The translations under genes and the position numbers were made by a program. Shown here in pieces: positions 45,404 through 57,100 of a stretch of 64,000 bases of DNA (positions are counted from its first letter, which is position 1; every line of letters starts with the position of its first letter). The stretch is taken from contig NZ_CP041247.1 of the NCBI RefSeq assembly GCF_006711645.1, positions 186,001-250,000 of the forward strand. The letters run 5' to 3'. The DNA is from Klebsiella electrica. GTDB lineage: Bacteria > Pseudomonadota > Gammaproteobacteria > Enterobacterales > Enterobacteriaceae. Below the pieces are notes generated by a model. It did no database searches. It saw only the letters and a program-made list of their open reading frames with translations, and was not told where the DNA came from.

Positions 45404-46956
45404 GACGTTTTCTCCCCGTCGGTAGACAAGCGATGCGGCTGAGGAATGCGTCGCCAGCTGCGCCCGTCATGGGTCGCATTAATCGGGAGATTTTTCTCCA
45501 TCGTAACCGGCAGCGGCGTGTTCCACTGTTCCGGTGAAATACCCCGCATCAGCACAATTTCCGCAGTGATTTGTTTATCTTCAAACCAGACCATGCGGTT
45601 GGAAAAAATATCGCCGGTGGGCAACGGGAAAATATGGTTTAACGCGGTATCGAGGTCGTTTACGCGACAAAATGACAGAAACAGCACTAACCGGTTGTTG
45701 CCGATCGTCATGATATCGCCCAGACGGTTCGGTCGGCATAGCGTCAGCGCCTGCTCGACGCGCAGCCCCGGCGCCGGGCGCAGCGCCACCATCACGCCCT
45801 TGCTGTCCGCAGGCAGCATGGTGTTGGTCATCATGTTATGTACCGCGGCGCAGAAATCCCCCCACTTCTGGTAACCGCGTAGCTTGAGCGGCTGGCTCCA
45901 GGTCAGCAGGGTGGTGAAGTCTTCCGGGATATAGCGGGTGAACTTCTGTTTTTGCACGCTTTCCACTAACGTCAGACAGCGGGAAAGCGGTGCGCTGAAG
46001 GGGATAACCATATTCGCGCCGCTGCTGAGTAGCAGTCGCTCATCGGTCGTCCGCAGGCTAGGTCGCTGTTCGCGCACGACAATTTTCAACGCGCTGCCGC
46101 GCTGGCGGCGCAGCGTGTGAATATAGCGACCCAGTTGCTCAATCTGTTCGTTCTGCGTCAGGGAAAATAACAGCGTTGCCGCCTGCGCGGTGCGGGCGGC
46201 GTTAAATACGCCGTCATTGGTATCGAACAGCGTCCAGTATTCGGACAGGGCTGGCGCGCCTTCCAGCACTCGCAGGTTACTCAGGACGACCTTCTCATCG
46301 CTGCGCGGCTGCACCATGGCCTCTTCTTCTTCAGCCAGTCGCCAGCCGTCCTCATCCTGGATGAGCGTCAGTTGCTGTTGCGCGCTCATTCCTTTTTCAC
46401 TGCCCCACCAGACGATATCAAACAGAAAACTATCGCCCTGATAACGAATGCTCGCCAGCCCGGAAAGCGCCCGGTACTCGCGTAATAATGGCGAAAGCTG
46501 CTTGTCTATATCATTATCGGAATTAAGTATTAATAAGGAACACTTATGATATTTAGCCCACTGGTGAGATTTTTCTACCCACGCGATCATCTTCTCGCTT
46601 TTTATTTTTTTCCATGCATTTTCAGCGCATAGCAAAATAAAAAAGTAACTGGCTGGATCGACGGAGCACAGTAAATCACGATGCATTTCTTCCAGCCCGG
46701 CCGTCAGGTCAGGCATACTGAATAACGCCACTTTTTCCGGGCCGCGCCCCTTTTTTAATGATATGATTTTATTTGGTTTTTCACCCATGACAATGGCAGC
46801 GACTTTACATTCTTTCTCCTGGGCCGCCAGGGTTTGATTGAGCAGGCTTACCGCGTCAGGATAGCGATCGACGTTCAGCCACCACACGCCCCCGACGGGC
46901 ATATGACAGACTTCGTCCCATAGTGATGAAATACCTAAAGTATAAACGATATTCAC
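45400..46956 (-). CDS. bcsE: c-di-GMP-binding cellulose regulator BcsE
   Basis: A 518-residue cytoplasmic protein (E. coli 523). It has the N-terminal degenerate receiver-like/P-loop region ([28 protein letters not shown]) and a C-terminal degenerate GGDEF domain with the c-di-GMP I-site RLGD near residue 409 in [29 protein letters not shown]. It raises cellulose output by binding c-di-GMP and contacting BcsQ/R. First gene of the bcsEFG operon, divergent from bcsR. Confidence 0.94.
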   Translation of the reverse strand: MNIVYTLGISSLWDEVCHMPVGGVWWLNVDRYPDAVSLLNQTLAAQEKECKVAAIVMGEKPNKIISLKKGRGPEKVALFSMPDLTAGLEEMHRDLLCSVDPASYFFILLCAENAWKKIKSEKMIAWVEKSHQWAKYHKCSLLILNSDNDIDKQLSPLLREYRALSGLASIRYQGDSFLFDIVWWGSEKGMSAQQQLTLIQDEDGWRLAEEEEAMVQPRSDEKVVLSNLRVLEGAPALSEYWTLFDTNDGVFNAARTAQAATLLFSLTQNEQIEQLGRYIHTLRRQRGSALKIVVREQRPSLRTTDERLLLSSGANMVIPFSAPLSRCLTLVESVQKQKFTRYIPEDFTTLLTWSQPLKLRGYQKWGDFCAAVHNMMTNTMLPADSKGVMVALRPAPGLRVEQALTLCRPNRLGDIMTIGNNRLVLFLSFCRVNDLDTALNHIFPLPTGDIFSNRMVWFEDKQITAEIVLMRGISPEQWNTPLPVTMEKNLPINATHDGRSWRRIPQPHRLSTDGEKTS

Positions 46957-47109
46957 GTCGTTCCTCGCGAGCCCTGATTCATACTGGATCAGTTTACTAG
47001 CGAAAGCGTCAGAGTAAACCTAACATTGAATTTAAAGGGTATCAGTTTTAGCATGGGCGGCTTGAGAATGAGCCTATTGCACATTGGGTTTTATTTATGT
47101 GTTTTTTGA
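46957..47109. promoter_or_regulatory. Divergent bcsE / bcsR promoter region
   Basis: The 153-bp region between divergent bcsEFG and bcsRQABZC must hold both start regions. It is AT-rich near the centre (47020-47060). I could not assign hexamers with confidence. Confidence 0.5.
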
Positions 47110-47310
47110 ATGGACAGCGAAATGCCAGGAAAAGAGCCTTTAGTACCCTCAGATGCAACGCTGGGTTATACCTTTCAAAATGATTTCCTGGCGTTAAGCC
47201 GGGCATTTTCCCTGCCCGAAATTGATTACCACGACATTTCCCGGCGCGAGCAGTTAGCCGCGGCGCTGCAACGCTGGCCATTATTGGCGGAATTCGCCGA
47301 GAAAAAGTAA
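47110..47310 (+). CDS. bcsR: Cellulose regulator BcsR
   Basis: A 66-residue protein closely matching E. coli BcsR (YhjR, 62) over LGYTFQNDFLALSRAFSLPEIDYHDISRREQLAAALQRWPLLAEFA. BcsR binds BcsQ and is needed for assembly of the synthase complex. ATG 47110 is taken as start; an internal ATG at 47122 is possible. It precedes bcsQ by 11 bp and leads the second operon. Confidence 0.93.
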   Translation: MDSEMPGKEPLVPSDATLGYTFQNDFLALSRAFSLPEIDYHDISRREQLAAALQRWPLLAEFAEKK

Positions 47311-47321
47311 GGACGCCGTCG

Positions 47322-48059
47322 ATGGCTATTCTTGGATTACAGGGTATCCGCGGTGGTGTGGGCACCACGTCGATTACCGCTGCACTCGCCTGGGCGTTAC
47401 AGCTTCTCGGGGAGAAGGTTCTGGCGATCGACGCCAGCCCGGATAATATGCTGCGCTATTTTTTCAACGTTGATGCGACGCATCGCGACGGTTGGGCGCG
47501 CTCGTTGCTTGATGGTGGCGACTGGCGTGACGCCGGTATCCGTTATACCTCGCATATTGATATTTTGCCTTTCGGCCTGCTCTCACCTGGCGAAAGAGAG
47601 AACGTTGATAAGCTCTGTCCGATGCTGGAGTCCTTTGTCGGCATGGTGGCGAAACTGGCTCAACAGGGCGATCATCGCTGGCTGCTGCTGGATTTACCGG
47701 AAGGGTATTCCCCGTTGACTCGTTCGCTGCTGAGCGCCTGCGATCGCACGCTGGTGGTGGTGCATCCGGACGGCAACAGCCATATTCGCCTGCATCAACA
47801 GGCGCTGCCAGCGAAGGGCGATATTCTGATTAACGATCTGCGCGTCGGCAGCCAGCTACAGGCAGATTTACATCAGCTGTGGCTGGAGAGCCAGCGCCGT
47901 ATTTTGCCGGTCGCGGCCCATCGTGATGAGGCGATGGCGGAGTGTCTGGCGGCGAAGCAGCCGCTGGGGGAATACCGTTCTGATTCGCTGGCCGCCGAGG
48001 AGATCCTGACCCTCGCCAACTGGTGCTTGCTGCACTATTCCGGCAAGGGGACGCCATGA
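47322..48059 (+). CDS. bcsQ: MinD-like protein BcsQ (second, E. coli-type operon)
   Basis: A 245-residue ParA/MinD-like protein, collinear with E. coli BcsQ. The P-loop reads RGGVGTTS (residues 10-17): the signature Lys of KGGxGKT and the catalytic Lys are replaced (R and T), a feature also remembered for E. coli BcsQ. VLAIDASPDNMLRYFFNVD and LLLDLPEG follow. It forms the BcsR2Q2 complex contacting BcsA and BcsE in E. coli. It overlaps bcsA by 4 bp (ATGA). Confidence 0.94.
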   Translation: MAILGLQGIRGGVGTTSITAALAWALQLLGEKVLAIDASPDNMLRYFFNVDATHRDGWARSLLDGGDWRDAGIRYTSHIDILPFGLLSPGERENVDKLCPMLESFVGMVAKLAQQGDHRWLLLDLPEGYSPLTRSLLSACDRTLVVVHPDGNSHIRLHQQALPAKGDILINDLRVGSQLQADLHQLWLESQRRILPVAAHRDEAMAECLAAKQPLGEYRSDSLAAEEILTLANWCLLHYSGKGTP

Positions 48060-50674
48060 TGCGCCTGAGCACCCTGTTACTGGCGCCCCCGGTGGCGCAA
48101 CGCCTGAGCGAACGCTACAGCGATTATCGCCAGCATGGCGCATCGTGGCTGTCCGCATCGTTGGGCTGCCTGTGGGCGTCGCTGGTCTGGGCGCTGATGC
48201 CGCTGGAAACACCGCGCTGGCAGGCGATTCTGAACAACCATCGTGACTACTTCCCGCATATCAATCCCCATCGCCCGCGGCTGCTGGATCCGCTGCGCTA
48301 TCTGCTACAGTCCCTGTGGCTGCTGGTGACGCATGTACCCGGGGCAGATAAAAAGGCGAACTGGCGTTCGTTTGTCGCCATCGAAGGGGTGCACGGACGC
48401 TACACCCAGTGGCTGGATACGCTTCCCGAACGGATGAACAGCCGAACCGCCCATCTGAATAAACACAAAGAGCTGGCGCACGTCAGCCCGAAGCTGCGCA
48501 AGGCGATTCTCGGCGTGGTCGTCACTTTCTCGCTGCTGCTGTCGCTGCTGTGTATTACCCAGCCCTTTAACCCGCTTTCGCAGCTTATTTTCCTGCTGTT
48601 GCTGTGGGGCGTGGCGCTGCTGGTACGTCGTATTCCCGGACGTTTTTCGGCCCTGATGCTGATTGTCCTCTCGCTGACCGTCTCCTGCCGCTACATCTGG
48701 TGGCGCTATACCTCGACGCTGAACTGGGACGATCCTGTCAGCCTGGTGTGCGGCGTTGTGCTGCTGTTTGCTGAAACCTACGCCTGGCTGGTGTTGGTGC
48801 TGGGCTATTTCCAGGTGATATGGCCATTGAACCGCCAGCCGGTCCCGTTACCCAAAGATATGGCCGAGTGGCCGACGGTGGATATTTTCGTTCCCACCTA
48901 CAACGAAGACCTTAACGTGGTGAAAAACACCATTTATGCGTCGCAAGGCATCGACTGGCCGAAAGATAAGCTCAATATCTGGATCCTTGATGACGGCGGG
49001 CGCGATGAGTTTCGTCAGTTCGCCAAAGACGTCGGCGTGCATTACATCGCCCGCACGACTCACGAGCATGCCAAAGCCGGGAATATCAACAACGCGCTGA
49101 AGTACGCCAAAGGCGAATTTGTGTCGATCTTCGACTGCGACCACGTGCCGACGCGCTCGTTCCTGCAGATGACCATGGGGTGGTTCCTGAAAGAGAAAGA
49201 GCTGGCGATGATGCAGACGCCGCACCATTTCTTCTCGCCCGACCCGTTTGAACGCAACCTGGGACGTTTCAGGAAAACGCCGAACGAGGGGACCCTGTTT
49301 TACGGCCTGGTGCAGGATGGTAACGATATGTGGGACGCCACCTTCTTCTGCGGATCCTGCGCGGTGATTCGTCGCGTCCCGCTGGATGAGATTGGCGGTA
49401 TCGCTGTGGAAACGGTGACCGAAGATGCCCACACCTCCCTGCGTCTGCACCGTCGCGGTTACACGTCTGCCTATATGCGCATTCCGCAGGCTGCCGGCCT
49501 GGCGACCGAAAGCCTTTCGGCGCATATTGGCCAGCGTATTCGCTGGGCGCGTGGCATGGTGCAGATTTTCCGCCTGGATAACCCCTTGTTTGGTAAAGGA
49601 CTTAAGTTTGCCCAGCGGCTCTGTTACGTCAACGCGATGATGCACTTTTTATCCGGTATTCCCCGGCTTATCTTCCTCGTCGCGCCGTTGGCGTTTTTAC
49701 TGCTGCACGCCTATATCATCTATGCGCCGGCGCTGATGATCGCGCTTTTCGTCTTACCGCATATGATTCACGCGAGCCTGACGAACTCGAAAATTCAGGG
49801 TAAATATCGCCACTCTTTCTGGAGCGAAATCTACGAAACGACGTTGGCCTGGTATATCGCGCCGCCGACCTTTGTCGCGCTGATTAACCCGCATAAAGGC
49901 AAGTTCAACGTGACGGCGAAAGGGGGGCTGGTGGAGGAAGAGTACGTCGACTGGGTCATTTCCCGCCCCTATATCTACCTGGTGCTGCTCAATCTGGTGG
50001 GCGTGGCTGCGGGGGTCTGGCGTTACCTCTACGGCCCGGAAAACGAGATCCTGACCGTGTGGGTCAGTATCGTCTGGGTGTTCTATAACCTGGTTATCCT
50101 TGGCGGCGCGGTGGCGGTCTCGGTGGAAAGTAAACAGGTCCGCCGTTCGCACCGCGTCGAAATGAGCATGCCGGCGGCAATTGCGCGCGAAGATGGCCAC
50201 CTGTTCTCCTGTACCGTGCATGACTATTCCGATGGCGGGCTGGGGATCAATATTCACGGTAAGGCGCAGGTGCTGGAAGGGCAGCAGGTGAATCTGCTGC
50301 TCAAACGCGGCCAGCAGGAATATGCCTTCCCGGTCAGGGTCGCGCGCGTGAATGGCAGCGAGGTCGGTTTGCAGCTGATGCCGTTGACCAATCAACAACA
50401 TATTGATTTTGTACAGTGTACGTTTGCCCGTGCTGATACGTGGGCGCTTTGGCAGGATAGCTTCCCGGAAGATAAACCGATGGAAAGCCTGCTGGATATC
50501 CTGAAGCTGGGGTTCCGTGGATATCGTCACCTGGCGGAGTTCTCGCCGCCGTCGGTGAAGGTTATTTTCCGCTCGCTCACCATGCTGGTTGCCTGGGTAG
50601 TCTCGTTTGTTCCCCGTCGGCCTCAACGTGCCGCGGCGATACTCTCTTCGGAACCAGAAATGGCTCAACAATGA
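48056..50674 (+). CDS. bcsA: Cellulose synthase catalytic subunit BcsA (second operon)
   Basis: An 872-residue synthase, the same length as E. coli BcsA when started at ATG 48056, which overlaps the bcsQ stop in ATGA. An N-terminal extension (about 1-150) precedes the membrane/GT2 core: LDDGGRDEF, FDCDHVPTR, TEDAHTS and QRIRWARGM. The PilZ domain carries RRSHRVE and DYSDGG for c-di-GMP. Very close to the E. coli protein, less so to the 703-residue BcsA upstream. Cellulose from this operon is expected to receive phosphoethanolamine from BcsG. Confidence 0.97.
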   Translation: MMRLSTLLLAPPVAQRLSERYSDYRQHGASWLSASLGCLWASLVWALMPLETPRWQAILNNHRDYFPHINPHRPRLLDPLRYLLQSLWLLVTHVPGADKKANWRSFVAIEGVHGRYTQWLDTLPERMNSRTAHLNKHKELAHVSPKLRKAILGVVVTFSLLLSLLCITQPFNPLSQLIFLLLLWGVALLVRRIPGRFSALMLIVLSLTVSCRYIWWRYTSTLNWDDPVSLVCGVVLLFAETYAWLVLVLGYFQVIWPLNRQPVPLPKDMAEWPTVDIFVPTYNEDLNVVKNTIYASQGIDWPKDKLNIWILDDGGRDEFRQFAKDVGVHYIARTTHEHAKAGNINNALKYAKGEFVSIFDCDHVPTRSFLQMTMGWFLKEKELAMMQTPHHFFSPDPFERNLGRFRKTPNEGTLFYGLVQDGNDMWDATFFCGSCAVIRRVPLDEIGGIAVETVTEDAHTSLRLHRRGYTSAYMRIPQAAGLATESLSAHIGQRIRWARGMVQIFRLDNPLFGKGLKFAQRLCYVNAMMHFLSGIPRLIFLVAPLAFLLLHAYIIYAPALMIALFVLPHMIHASLTNSKIQGKYRHSFWSEIYETTLAWYIAPPTFVALINPHKGKFNVTAKGGLVEEEYVDWVISRPYIYLVLLNLVGVAAGVWRYLYGPENEILTVWVSIVWVFYNLVILGGAVAVSVESKQVRRSHRVEMSMPAAIAREDGHLFSCTVHDYSDGGLGINIHGKAQVLEGQQVNLLLKRGQQEYAFPVRVARVNGSEVGLQLMPLTNQQHIDFVQCTFARADTWALWQDSFPEDKPMESLLDILKLGFRGYRHLAEFSPPSVKVIFRSLTMLVAWVVSFVPRRPQRAAAILSSEPEMAQQ

Positions 50675-50684
50675 TGATAATGCG

Positions 50685-53048
50685 ATGAAAAGAAAACTCT
50701 CCTTGATTTGTGCAGTGGCTGTGGGAATGGCTGGTTGGTCATCCTTCGCCTCTTTTGCGGAGCCGACGACCGCCATTGCGGCGGCGCCAGCCCCTGCGGC
50801 GACGGATCCACTAGCCGGTGGGCTGACGGCCCCGGCCCCGGTCATTGCCGACAGCCAGCCGACGGCAGCCCTTGCCGCGCCGCCGGCGCCGGCGGTCGTC
50901 ATGGAGAATGTGCCGACCCGCGACGTGAAGCTCTCTTTTGCCAGTATCGCTCCGGCGCCGGGCAGTATGGTGCTGCGCGGAGCGCACCCCGACGGCTCGG
51001 TAGAGTTTGGCATGCGCAGCGATGAGGTTGTGACGAAAGCCCTGCTGAATCTCGACTATACGCCGTCTCCTTCGCTGCTGCCGGTGCAGTCGCAGTTGAA
51101 GGTGTACCTCAATGATGAGCTGATGGGCGTCCTGCCGGTCACCAAAGAGCAGCTGGGTAAAAAAGTCAGCGCGCAGATCCCTATCGATCCTCTGTATATC
51201 ACCGACTTTAACCGCGTGCGGCTGGTGTTTGTCGGCCATTATCGCGATGTGTGTGAGAACCCGGCCAGCAGTACGCTATGGCTGGACGTCGGGCGTGACA
51301 GCAACCTGGACCTGACCTATCAGGCGCTGGCGGTGCGTAACGATCTGTCCCATTTCCCGGTACCGTTCTATGACCCCCGGGATAACCGTTCGTTGATGTT
51401 GCCGATGGTTTTTGCCGCCTCGCCGGATGCCCGGCAGCAGCAGGCGGCGGCGATTGTCGCCTCCTGGTTCGGCAGTAAAGCCGGCTGGCGCGGCCAGGCG
51501 TTCCCGGTGCTGTTCAACACACTGCCGGATCGCAACGCCATCGTGTTTGCGACCAACGATAAGCGCCCGGACTTCCTGCGGGAACATCCGCCGGTGAAGG
51601 CGCCGACCATCGAAATGATCGACCATCCTGACAACCCTTACGTCAAGCTGCTGGTGGTTTTTGGCCGCGATGACAACGATCTGCTGCTGGCCGCCAGGGG
51701 CATTGCGCAGGGCAATATTCTGTTCCGTGGCAGCAGCGTGGTGGTCGACGACGTCAAAGAGTTGCAGGCGCGTAAACCTTATGACGCGCCGAACTGGGTG
51801 CGTACCGATCGTGAAGTCACCTTCGGCGAACTGAAAACCTATGCCCAGCAGCTGCAGTCCAGCGGCCTGGTGCCGGATTCCATTAACGTGGCGCTGAGTC
51901 TGCCGCCGGACCTCTATTTGCTGCGCGCCAACGGCATCGATATGCGGCTGAACTATCGCTACACCATGCCGCCTATCAAAGACAGCTCGCGCATGGATAT
52001 CAGCCTCAACGACCAGTTCCTGCAATCCTTCAGCCTGAACAGCTCTCAGGACGTGGATAAATTGATATTGCACCTGCCGGTGCTACAGGGGCTGCTGGAC
52101 GGTAAGACCAACGTCAGTATCCCGGCGCTGCGTCTCGGGGCGATAAACCAGCTGCGGTTTGATTTCCAGTACATGAACCCGATGCCGGGCGGCTCTATCG
52201 ATAACTGTATTACCTTCCAGCCGGTGCAGAACCACGTGGTTATTGGTGACGATTCGACGATTGACTTCTCGAAGTATTATCACTTTATTGCCATGCCGGA
52301 TCTGCGCGTGTTCGCCAGTGCCGGCTTCCCGTTTAGCCGGATGGCCGACCTGTCTGACACGCTGATTGTGGTGCCGCCCGCGCCGACGGAGGGTCAGGTG
52401 GCGACGCTACTGGAATCCGTTGCCGGTATCGGCGCGCAGACCGGTCTGGCGGGGATCAATATGCAGATCACCGATGATGGCAGCAAAATTAAGGATAAAG
52501 ACGCCGATCTGCTGTTGATTGGCTCGATTCCGCCAGCGCTGAAAGATGACACCAAAATTAGCCTGCTGGTCGATGCGACAAAGAGCTGGGTGAAGATGCC
52601 GATGCGTCATTACGACCTGCCGGGCATTTATCCGGACGATGAGGCCAGAACGCCCAATACGCGCACGGATATCACCTCCTCCGGGCCAATGGCGGCCATT
52701 ATCAGCTTCCAGTCGCCGTATTACGATCAACGCAGCGTCGTGGCGCTGCTGGCGGACAGCCCGCGCGGTAACGAACTGCTGAACGGCGCGCTGAACGACA
52801 GCGGTAAGCGGGCGGCGATGTTTGGTTCCGCCTCGGTGATTCGCGAATCCGGGGTGAACAGCCTGCGCGTGGGCGATATCTATTATGTCGGGCACCTGCC
52901 GTGGTTTGAGCGTATCTGGTTTGCGCTGTCCAACCACCCGGTGCTGCTGGCGATTCTGGCTGCGGTGAGCATTGTGCTTCTGGCATGGGTACTGTGGCGC
53001 ATGCTGCGTATTCTCAGCCGTCGTCGTCTCCACCTTGATGATGAGTAA
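50685..53048 (+). CDS. bcsB: Cellulose synthase periplasmic subunit BcsB (second operon)
   Basis: A 787-residue periplasmic BcsA partner. Starting at ATG 50685 gives a signal peptide (MKRKLSLICAVAVGMAGWSSFASFA) matching E. coli BcsB; the open frame extends upstream inside bcsA but is not used. The Ala/Pro-rich segment (about 26-95) is followed by carbohydrate-binding and flavodoxin-like modules (MVLRGAHPDGSVEFGMRSDEV-like region, HFPVPFYDPRDN, FIAMPDLRVFASAGFPFSRMADLSDT) and a C-terminal anchor helix. It is 10 bp after bcsA. Confidence 0.96.
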   Translation: MKRKLSLICAVAVGMAGWSSFASFAEPTTAIAAAPAPAATDPLAGGLTAPAPVIADSQPTAALAAPPAPAVVMENVPTRDVKLSFASIAPAPGSMVLRGAHPDGSVEFGMRSDEVVTKALLNLDYTPSPSLLPVQSQLKVYLNDELMGVLPVTKEQLGKKVSAQIPIDPLYITDFNRVRLVFVGHYRDVCENPASSTLWLDVGRDSNLDLTYQALAVRNDLSHFPVPFYDPRDNRSLMLPMVFAASPDARQQQAAAIVASWFGSKAGWRGQAFPVLFNTLPDRNAIVFATNDKRPDFLREHPPVKAPTIEMIDHPDNPYVKLLVVFGRDDNDLLLAARGIAQGNILFRGSSVVVDDVKELQARKPYDAPNWVRTDREVTFGELKTYAQQLQSSGLVPDSINVALSLPPDLYLLRANGIDMRLNYRYTMPPIKDSSRMDISLNDQFLQSFSLNSSQDVDKLILHLPVLQGLLDGKTNVSIPALRLGAINQLRFDFQYMNPMPGGSIDNCITFQPVQNHVVIGDDSTIDFSKYYHFIAMPDLRVFASAGFPFSRMADLSDTLIVVPPAPTEGQVATLLESVAGIGAQTGLAGINMQITDDGSKIKDKDADLLLIGSIPPALKDDTKISLLVDATKSWVKMPMRHYDLPGIYPDDEARTPNTRTDITSSGPMAAIISFQSPYYDQRSVVALLADSPRGNELLNGALNDSGKRAAMFGSASVIRESGVNSLRVGDIYYVGHLPWFERIWFALSNHPVLLAILAAVSIVLLAWVLWRMLRILSRRRLHLDDE

Positions 53049-53054
53049 GCGATC

Positions 53055-54161
53055 ATGAACCCGATTCGCGCAGTTATCCTGTCGGTTCTGATGCTGGCGG
53101 CAGCGCAGGTGAGCGCCGCCTGCCAGTGGCCGGCCTGGGAGCAATTTAAAAATGAGTATGTGAGTACCGAAGGGCGGGTGGTTGATCCCGCCGATTCGCG
53201 TAAAATCACCACCTCCGAAGGGCAAAGCTATGCCTTGTTCTTCGCGCTGGCGGCAAACGATCGCGACGCTTTCGGCAAGCTGTTGCAATGGACCCAGAAC
53301 AATCTGGCGGCGGGCGACCTGCGTGCGCGCCTGCCGGGCTGGCTGTGGGGCAAGAAAAGCGAAGATGAGTGGACGCTGCTGGACAGCAACTCCGCGTCTG
53401 ACTCCGATTTATGGATAGCCTGGTCGCTGCTGGAAGCGGGGCGGTTGTGGCAGGTGCCGCAGTACACCGAGATGGGCAAAGCGCTCCTGGCGCGTATCGC
53501 CGGGGAAGAAGTCGCGGATGTGCCGGGGTTCGGACCGATGGTGCTGCCCGGCAAAGTTGGTTTTGCCGACGATAAAGGCTGGCGTTTTAACCCCAGCTAT
53601 CTTCCGCCGCAGCTTGCCAGCTACTTCAGCCGTTTTGGCGCCCCGTGGCCGAAACTGCGCGACAGCAATCTGCGTTTTCTGCTGGAGACGGCGCCGAAAG
53701 GTTTTTCTCCTGACTGGGTGCGTTACGAAAAAGGACAAGGCTGGCAGTTGAATGCGGACAAACCGATAATCGGCAGCTACGACGCGATTCGCGTCTATCT
53801 GTGGGTCGGGATGCTCGATGATGGGGATACACAGAAAGCGCGGCTGTTGGCTCGTTTTAAACCGATGGAAACGCAGACGATTCGCCAGGGCGTACCGCCG
53901 GAAAAAGTGAATATCGCGACCGGTAAAACGACCGGCAATGGCCCGGTCGGATTTTCAGCGTCGATGCTGCCGTTTTTACACAATGACGACGCCCGGGCGA
54001 TACAGCGCCAGCGCGTTGCGGACCACTATCCTGGCGCCGATGCCTACTATAACGTGGTCCTGACTCTTTTTGGCCAGGGATGGGATCAACACCGTTTCCG
54101 TTTCACGGCGGATGGCGAATTACGACCTGACTGGGACCAGCAATGCGTAAGTTCAGATTAA
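53055..54161 (+). CDS. bcsZ: Endo-beta-1,4-glucanase BcsZ (GH8, second operon)
   Basis: A 368-residue periplasmic GH8 glucanase, the length of E. coli BcsZ. The signal peptide ends VSAA before CQWPAWEQF. Catalytic Glu55 lies in [15 protein letters not shown] at the same number as in E. coli, and the base Asp in [13 protein letters not shown]. It hydrolyses beta-1,4-glucan in the periplasm and is needed for optimal cellulose output. 6 bp after bcsB; overlaps bcsC by 19 bp. Confidence 0.96.
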   Translation: MNPIRAVILSVLMLAAAQVSAACQWPAWEQFKNEYVSTEGRVVDPADSRKITTSEGQSYALFFALAANDRDAFGKLLQWTQNNLAAGDLRARLPGWLWGKKSEDEWTLLDSNSASDSDLWIAWSLLEAGRLWQVPQYTEMGKALLARIAGEEVADVPGFGPMVLPGKVGFADDKGWRFNPSYLPPQLASYFSRFGAPWPKLRDSNLRFLLETAPKGFSPDWVRYEKGQGWQLNADKPIIGSYDAIRVYLWVGMLDDGDTQKARLLARFKPMETQTIRQGVPPEKVNIATGKTTGNGPVGFSASMLPFLHNDDARAIQRQRVADHYPGADAYYNVVLTLFGQGWDQHRFRFTADGELRPDWDQQCVSSD

Positions 54162-57100
54162 GTATTATCGCGCTGTCTCTCGGGGTCGGCCTGCTGCCGC
54201 AGGCGCAGGCGGCGACCACCCCTGCCGAGGAGCATCTGCTGGAGCAGGTCCGGCTGGGTGAGGCGAGCCAGCGTGAAGATCTGGTTAAGCAATCCCTTTA
54301 TCGCCTGGAGCTGATTGACCCCAATAACCCGCAGTTAATTGCCGCGCGAATGCGTTATCTGTTGCGCCGGGGCGACACCGACGGCGCTAAAAAACAGCTC
54401 GACAGGCTGGCGAAGCTGGCCCCCGATTCCGCAGAGCTGAAATCCTCCCGTAGCGAAATGAACCTCAGCACCGGCGACGGGAGGCAGGAGCTTCAGCAGG
54501 CGCGCTTGCTGGGGGTATCGGGGCATGTAGAAGAGGGCGTGGCCGCCTTTGAAAAATTGTTCGGTGGCGTGCCGCCCGATCAGGCCCTCGCGATTGAATA
54601 CTGGACGCTGGTGGCTCGACTCCCGGCGCGGCATAAAGAAGCCGTCGCTCAGATGAAGAAACTGGATGCCAGCTCTCCGGGCAATGCCGACCTGCAGGCG
54701 TCGCTGGCCAAACAGATGTTTGCCGACGATAAGCCGGAGGAAGGGTTTGCTTATCTCGAACAAATGGCGCGCTCGGCCGCCGGTCGCGGCACCGCGGCCG
54801 ATATGTGGCTCAGCGAAATCAAAGATATACCGGTCAGCCGGACCAGCGTGCAGGAACTACAGCGTTTCCTGGTCCTGTTCGCCACCGGGGAATCGGCAGC
54901 GAATGCCCGCCTGTTGCTGGCTCAGCAACAGGCTCAGTTGCAGGATCCGACGTTTCGCCTGCGGGCTGAGGGATTGGCTGCGGCCAAAAATGATAACTCC
55001 GCCCAGACCGTGGCCAATTTACAGCAGGCTGTACGAGCCGATGCCAGGGACAGCGACGCGGTGGGCGCGCTGGGCCAGGCCTATTCGCAGCGTGGCGACA
55101 GAGCCCGTGCCGTCGCACAGCTGAACAAAGCGATCGCGATGGATCCGAAAAGCCCGAATCGCGATAAATGGGACAGCCTGCTACAGACCAACCGCTACTG
55201 GTTGTTGATCAAACAGGGCGATAACGCGCTGAAGGCCGGAGAGCTGGATCGGGCACAACACTATTATGCGCAGGCTCAACGGGTCGACGGCAGCGATAGC
55301 TATGCGGTGCTCGGGCTCGGGGATGTGGCGGCGGCGCGCAAAGATAATGCGGCAGCGGAACGCGACTACCAGCGCACCCTGCGGATGGATCGTGGCAACA
55401 ACCTCGCGGTGCGCGGGTTGGCTAACCTTTATCGTGCGCAATCGCCGGAAAAAGCCAGCGCTTACATCGCCAGTCTGTCGCCTGCCCAGCGGCGCAGCAT
55501 TGATGATATCGAGCGCAGCCTGACCAATGAACGCCTGGAAAAACAGGCCGAAGCGCTGGAGAGCCAAAGCAACTGGGCGCAGGCGGCGGAAATTCAGCGT
55601 CGGCGTCTGGCGCTTGACCCGGATAGCGTGTGGATTACCTACCGTTTATCCCGTGATTTAGTCAGCGCAGGCGAACGGGCACAGGCCGATACGCTGATGC
55701 GTAATATGGTCAGCCGCAAGCCGGGAGATGCCGAGCGGGTTTATGCCTGGGGTCTCTATTTATCCGGTAATAATCAGGACGATCTGGCGCTGGCGCAGCT
55801 TGCTGCCCTGCCGCGCAGCCAATGGACGGATAACATTCGTGAGCTGGACGCGCGTCTGCAAAGCGCTAAGGTGATACGCCAGGCTAACCAGCTGCGCGAC
55901 AGCGGCCAGGAAGCACGGGCTATCGCCCTCATTCAACAGCAGCCGCCGCTGGTTCGCTACCGGCTGACGCTGGCGGACTGGGCGCAGCAGCGCGGCGATA
56001 GCCAGACGGCGATTGCGCAGTATAACGCGGTGCTGAGTCAAGAGGCCGATAACGGCGATGCCCGTCTGGGACTGGCGGAAGTCTACCTTGCCGAAGGCGA
56101 TAAAAATGCCGCGCGCGCCCAGGTCAGCCAGTTGAAAGGCGGGGAGAGCGATTCCATCAATATGCAGCGGCGGGTGGCCCTGGCGAACGCGGGATTGGGC
56201 GATATCGCCCAGGCCCGACACATTTTTGACCGCATCATCCCGCAAGCTAAAGCGCAGCCGCCGTCTATGGAAAGCGCGCTGGTGCTACGTGATGCCGCCC
56301 GATTCCAGGCCCGGAGCGGCCAGCCGCAGGTGGCGCTGGAGAGTTATAAAGATGCCATGGTGGCTTCTGGCGTGACCCCGGTCCGCCCGCAGGATAACGA
56401 TGCCTTTACCCGCCTGACCCGCAACGACAGCAGCGATGACTGGCTGAAGCGCGGGATCCGCAGCGACGCCGCGGATCTCTATCGCCAGCAGGATCTTAAC
56501 GTCACCCTCGAACATGATTTCTGGGGCTCGAGCGGTACCGGCGGCTATTCCGATCTTAAAGCGCACACCACGATGCTGCATGTGGAGGCGCCGCTCGCCG
56601 ATGGACGCATGTTCTTGCGCACCGACCTGGTTAATATGGATGCCGGTAGCTTCGCGACGAAAAGCGACGGCAGCTATTCGCCAAACTGGGGAACCTGCGG
56701 GGAAATCGCCTGTACCAGCGGTAGCAAGAACCAGACCGACGGGGGAGCCAGCGTCGCGGTAGGCTGGAAGAATGAGACCTGGAGCGCGGATATCGGCACG
56801 ACGCCGATGGGTTTCAACGTGGTTGATGTGGTGGGCGGACTGAGCTACAGCAACGATCTCGGGCCGTTCGGCTACACCCTCAATATGCATCGCCGGCCGG
56901 TTTCCAGCTCGCTACTCGCTTTTGGCGGACAGCAGGACAGCAGCAGCCATACCGGGACAACCTGGGGCGGCGTCCGCGCTGACGGCGGCGGCGTGAGCAT
57001 GAGCTACGATAAGGGCGAGGCTAACGGCGTCTGGTCTTCGCTGGGCGTCGATCGGCTCACGGGGAAAAACGTGGCCGACAACTGGCGCGTGCGCTGGATG

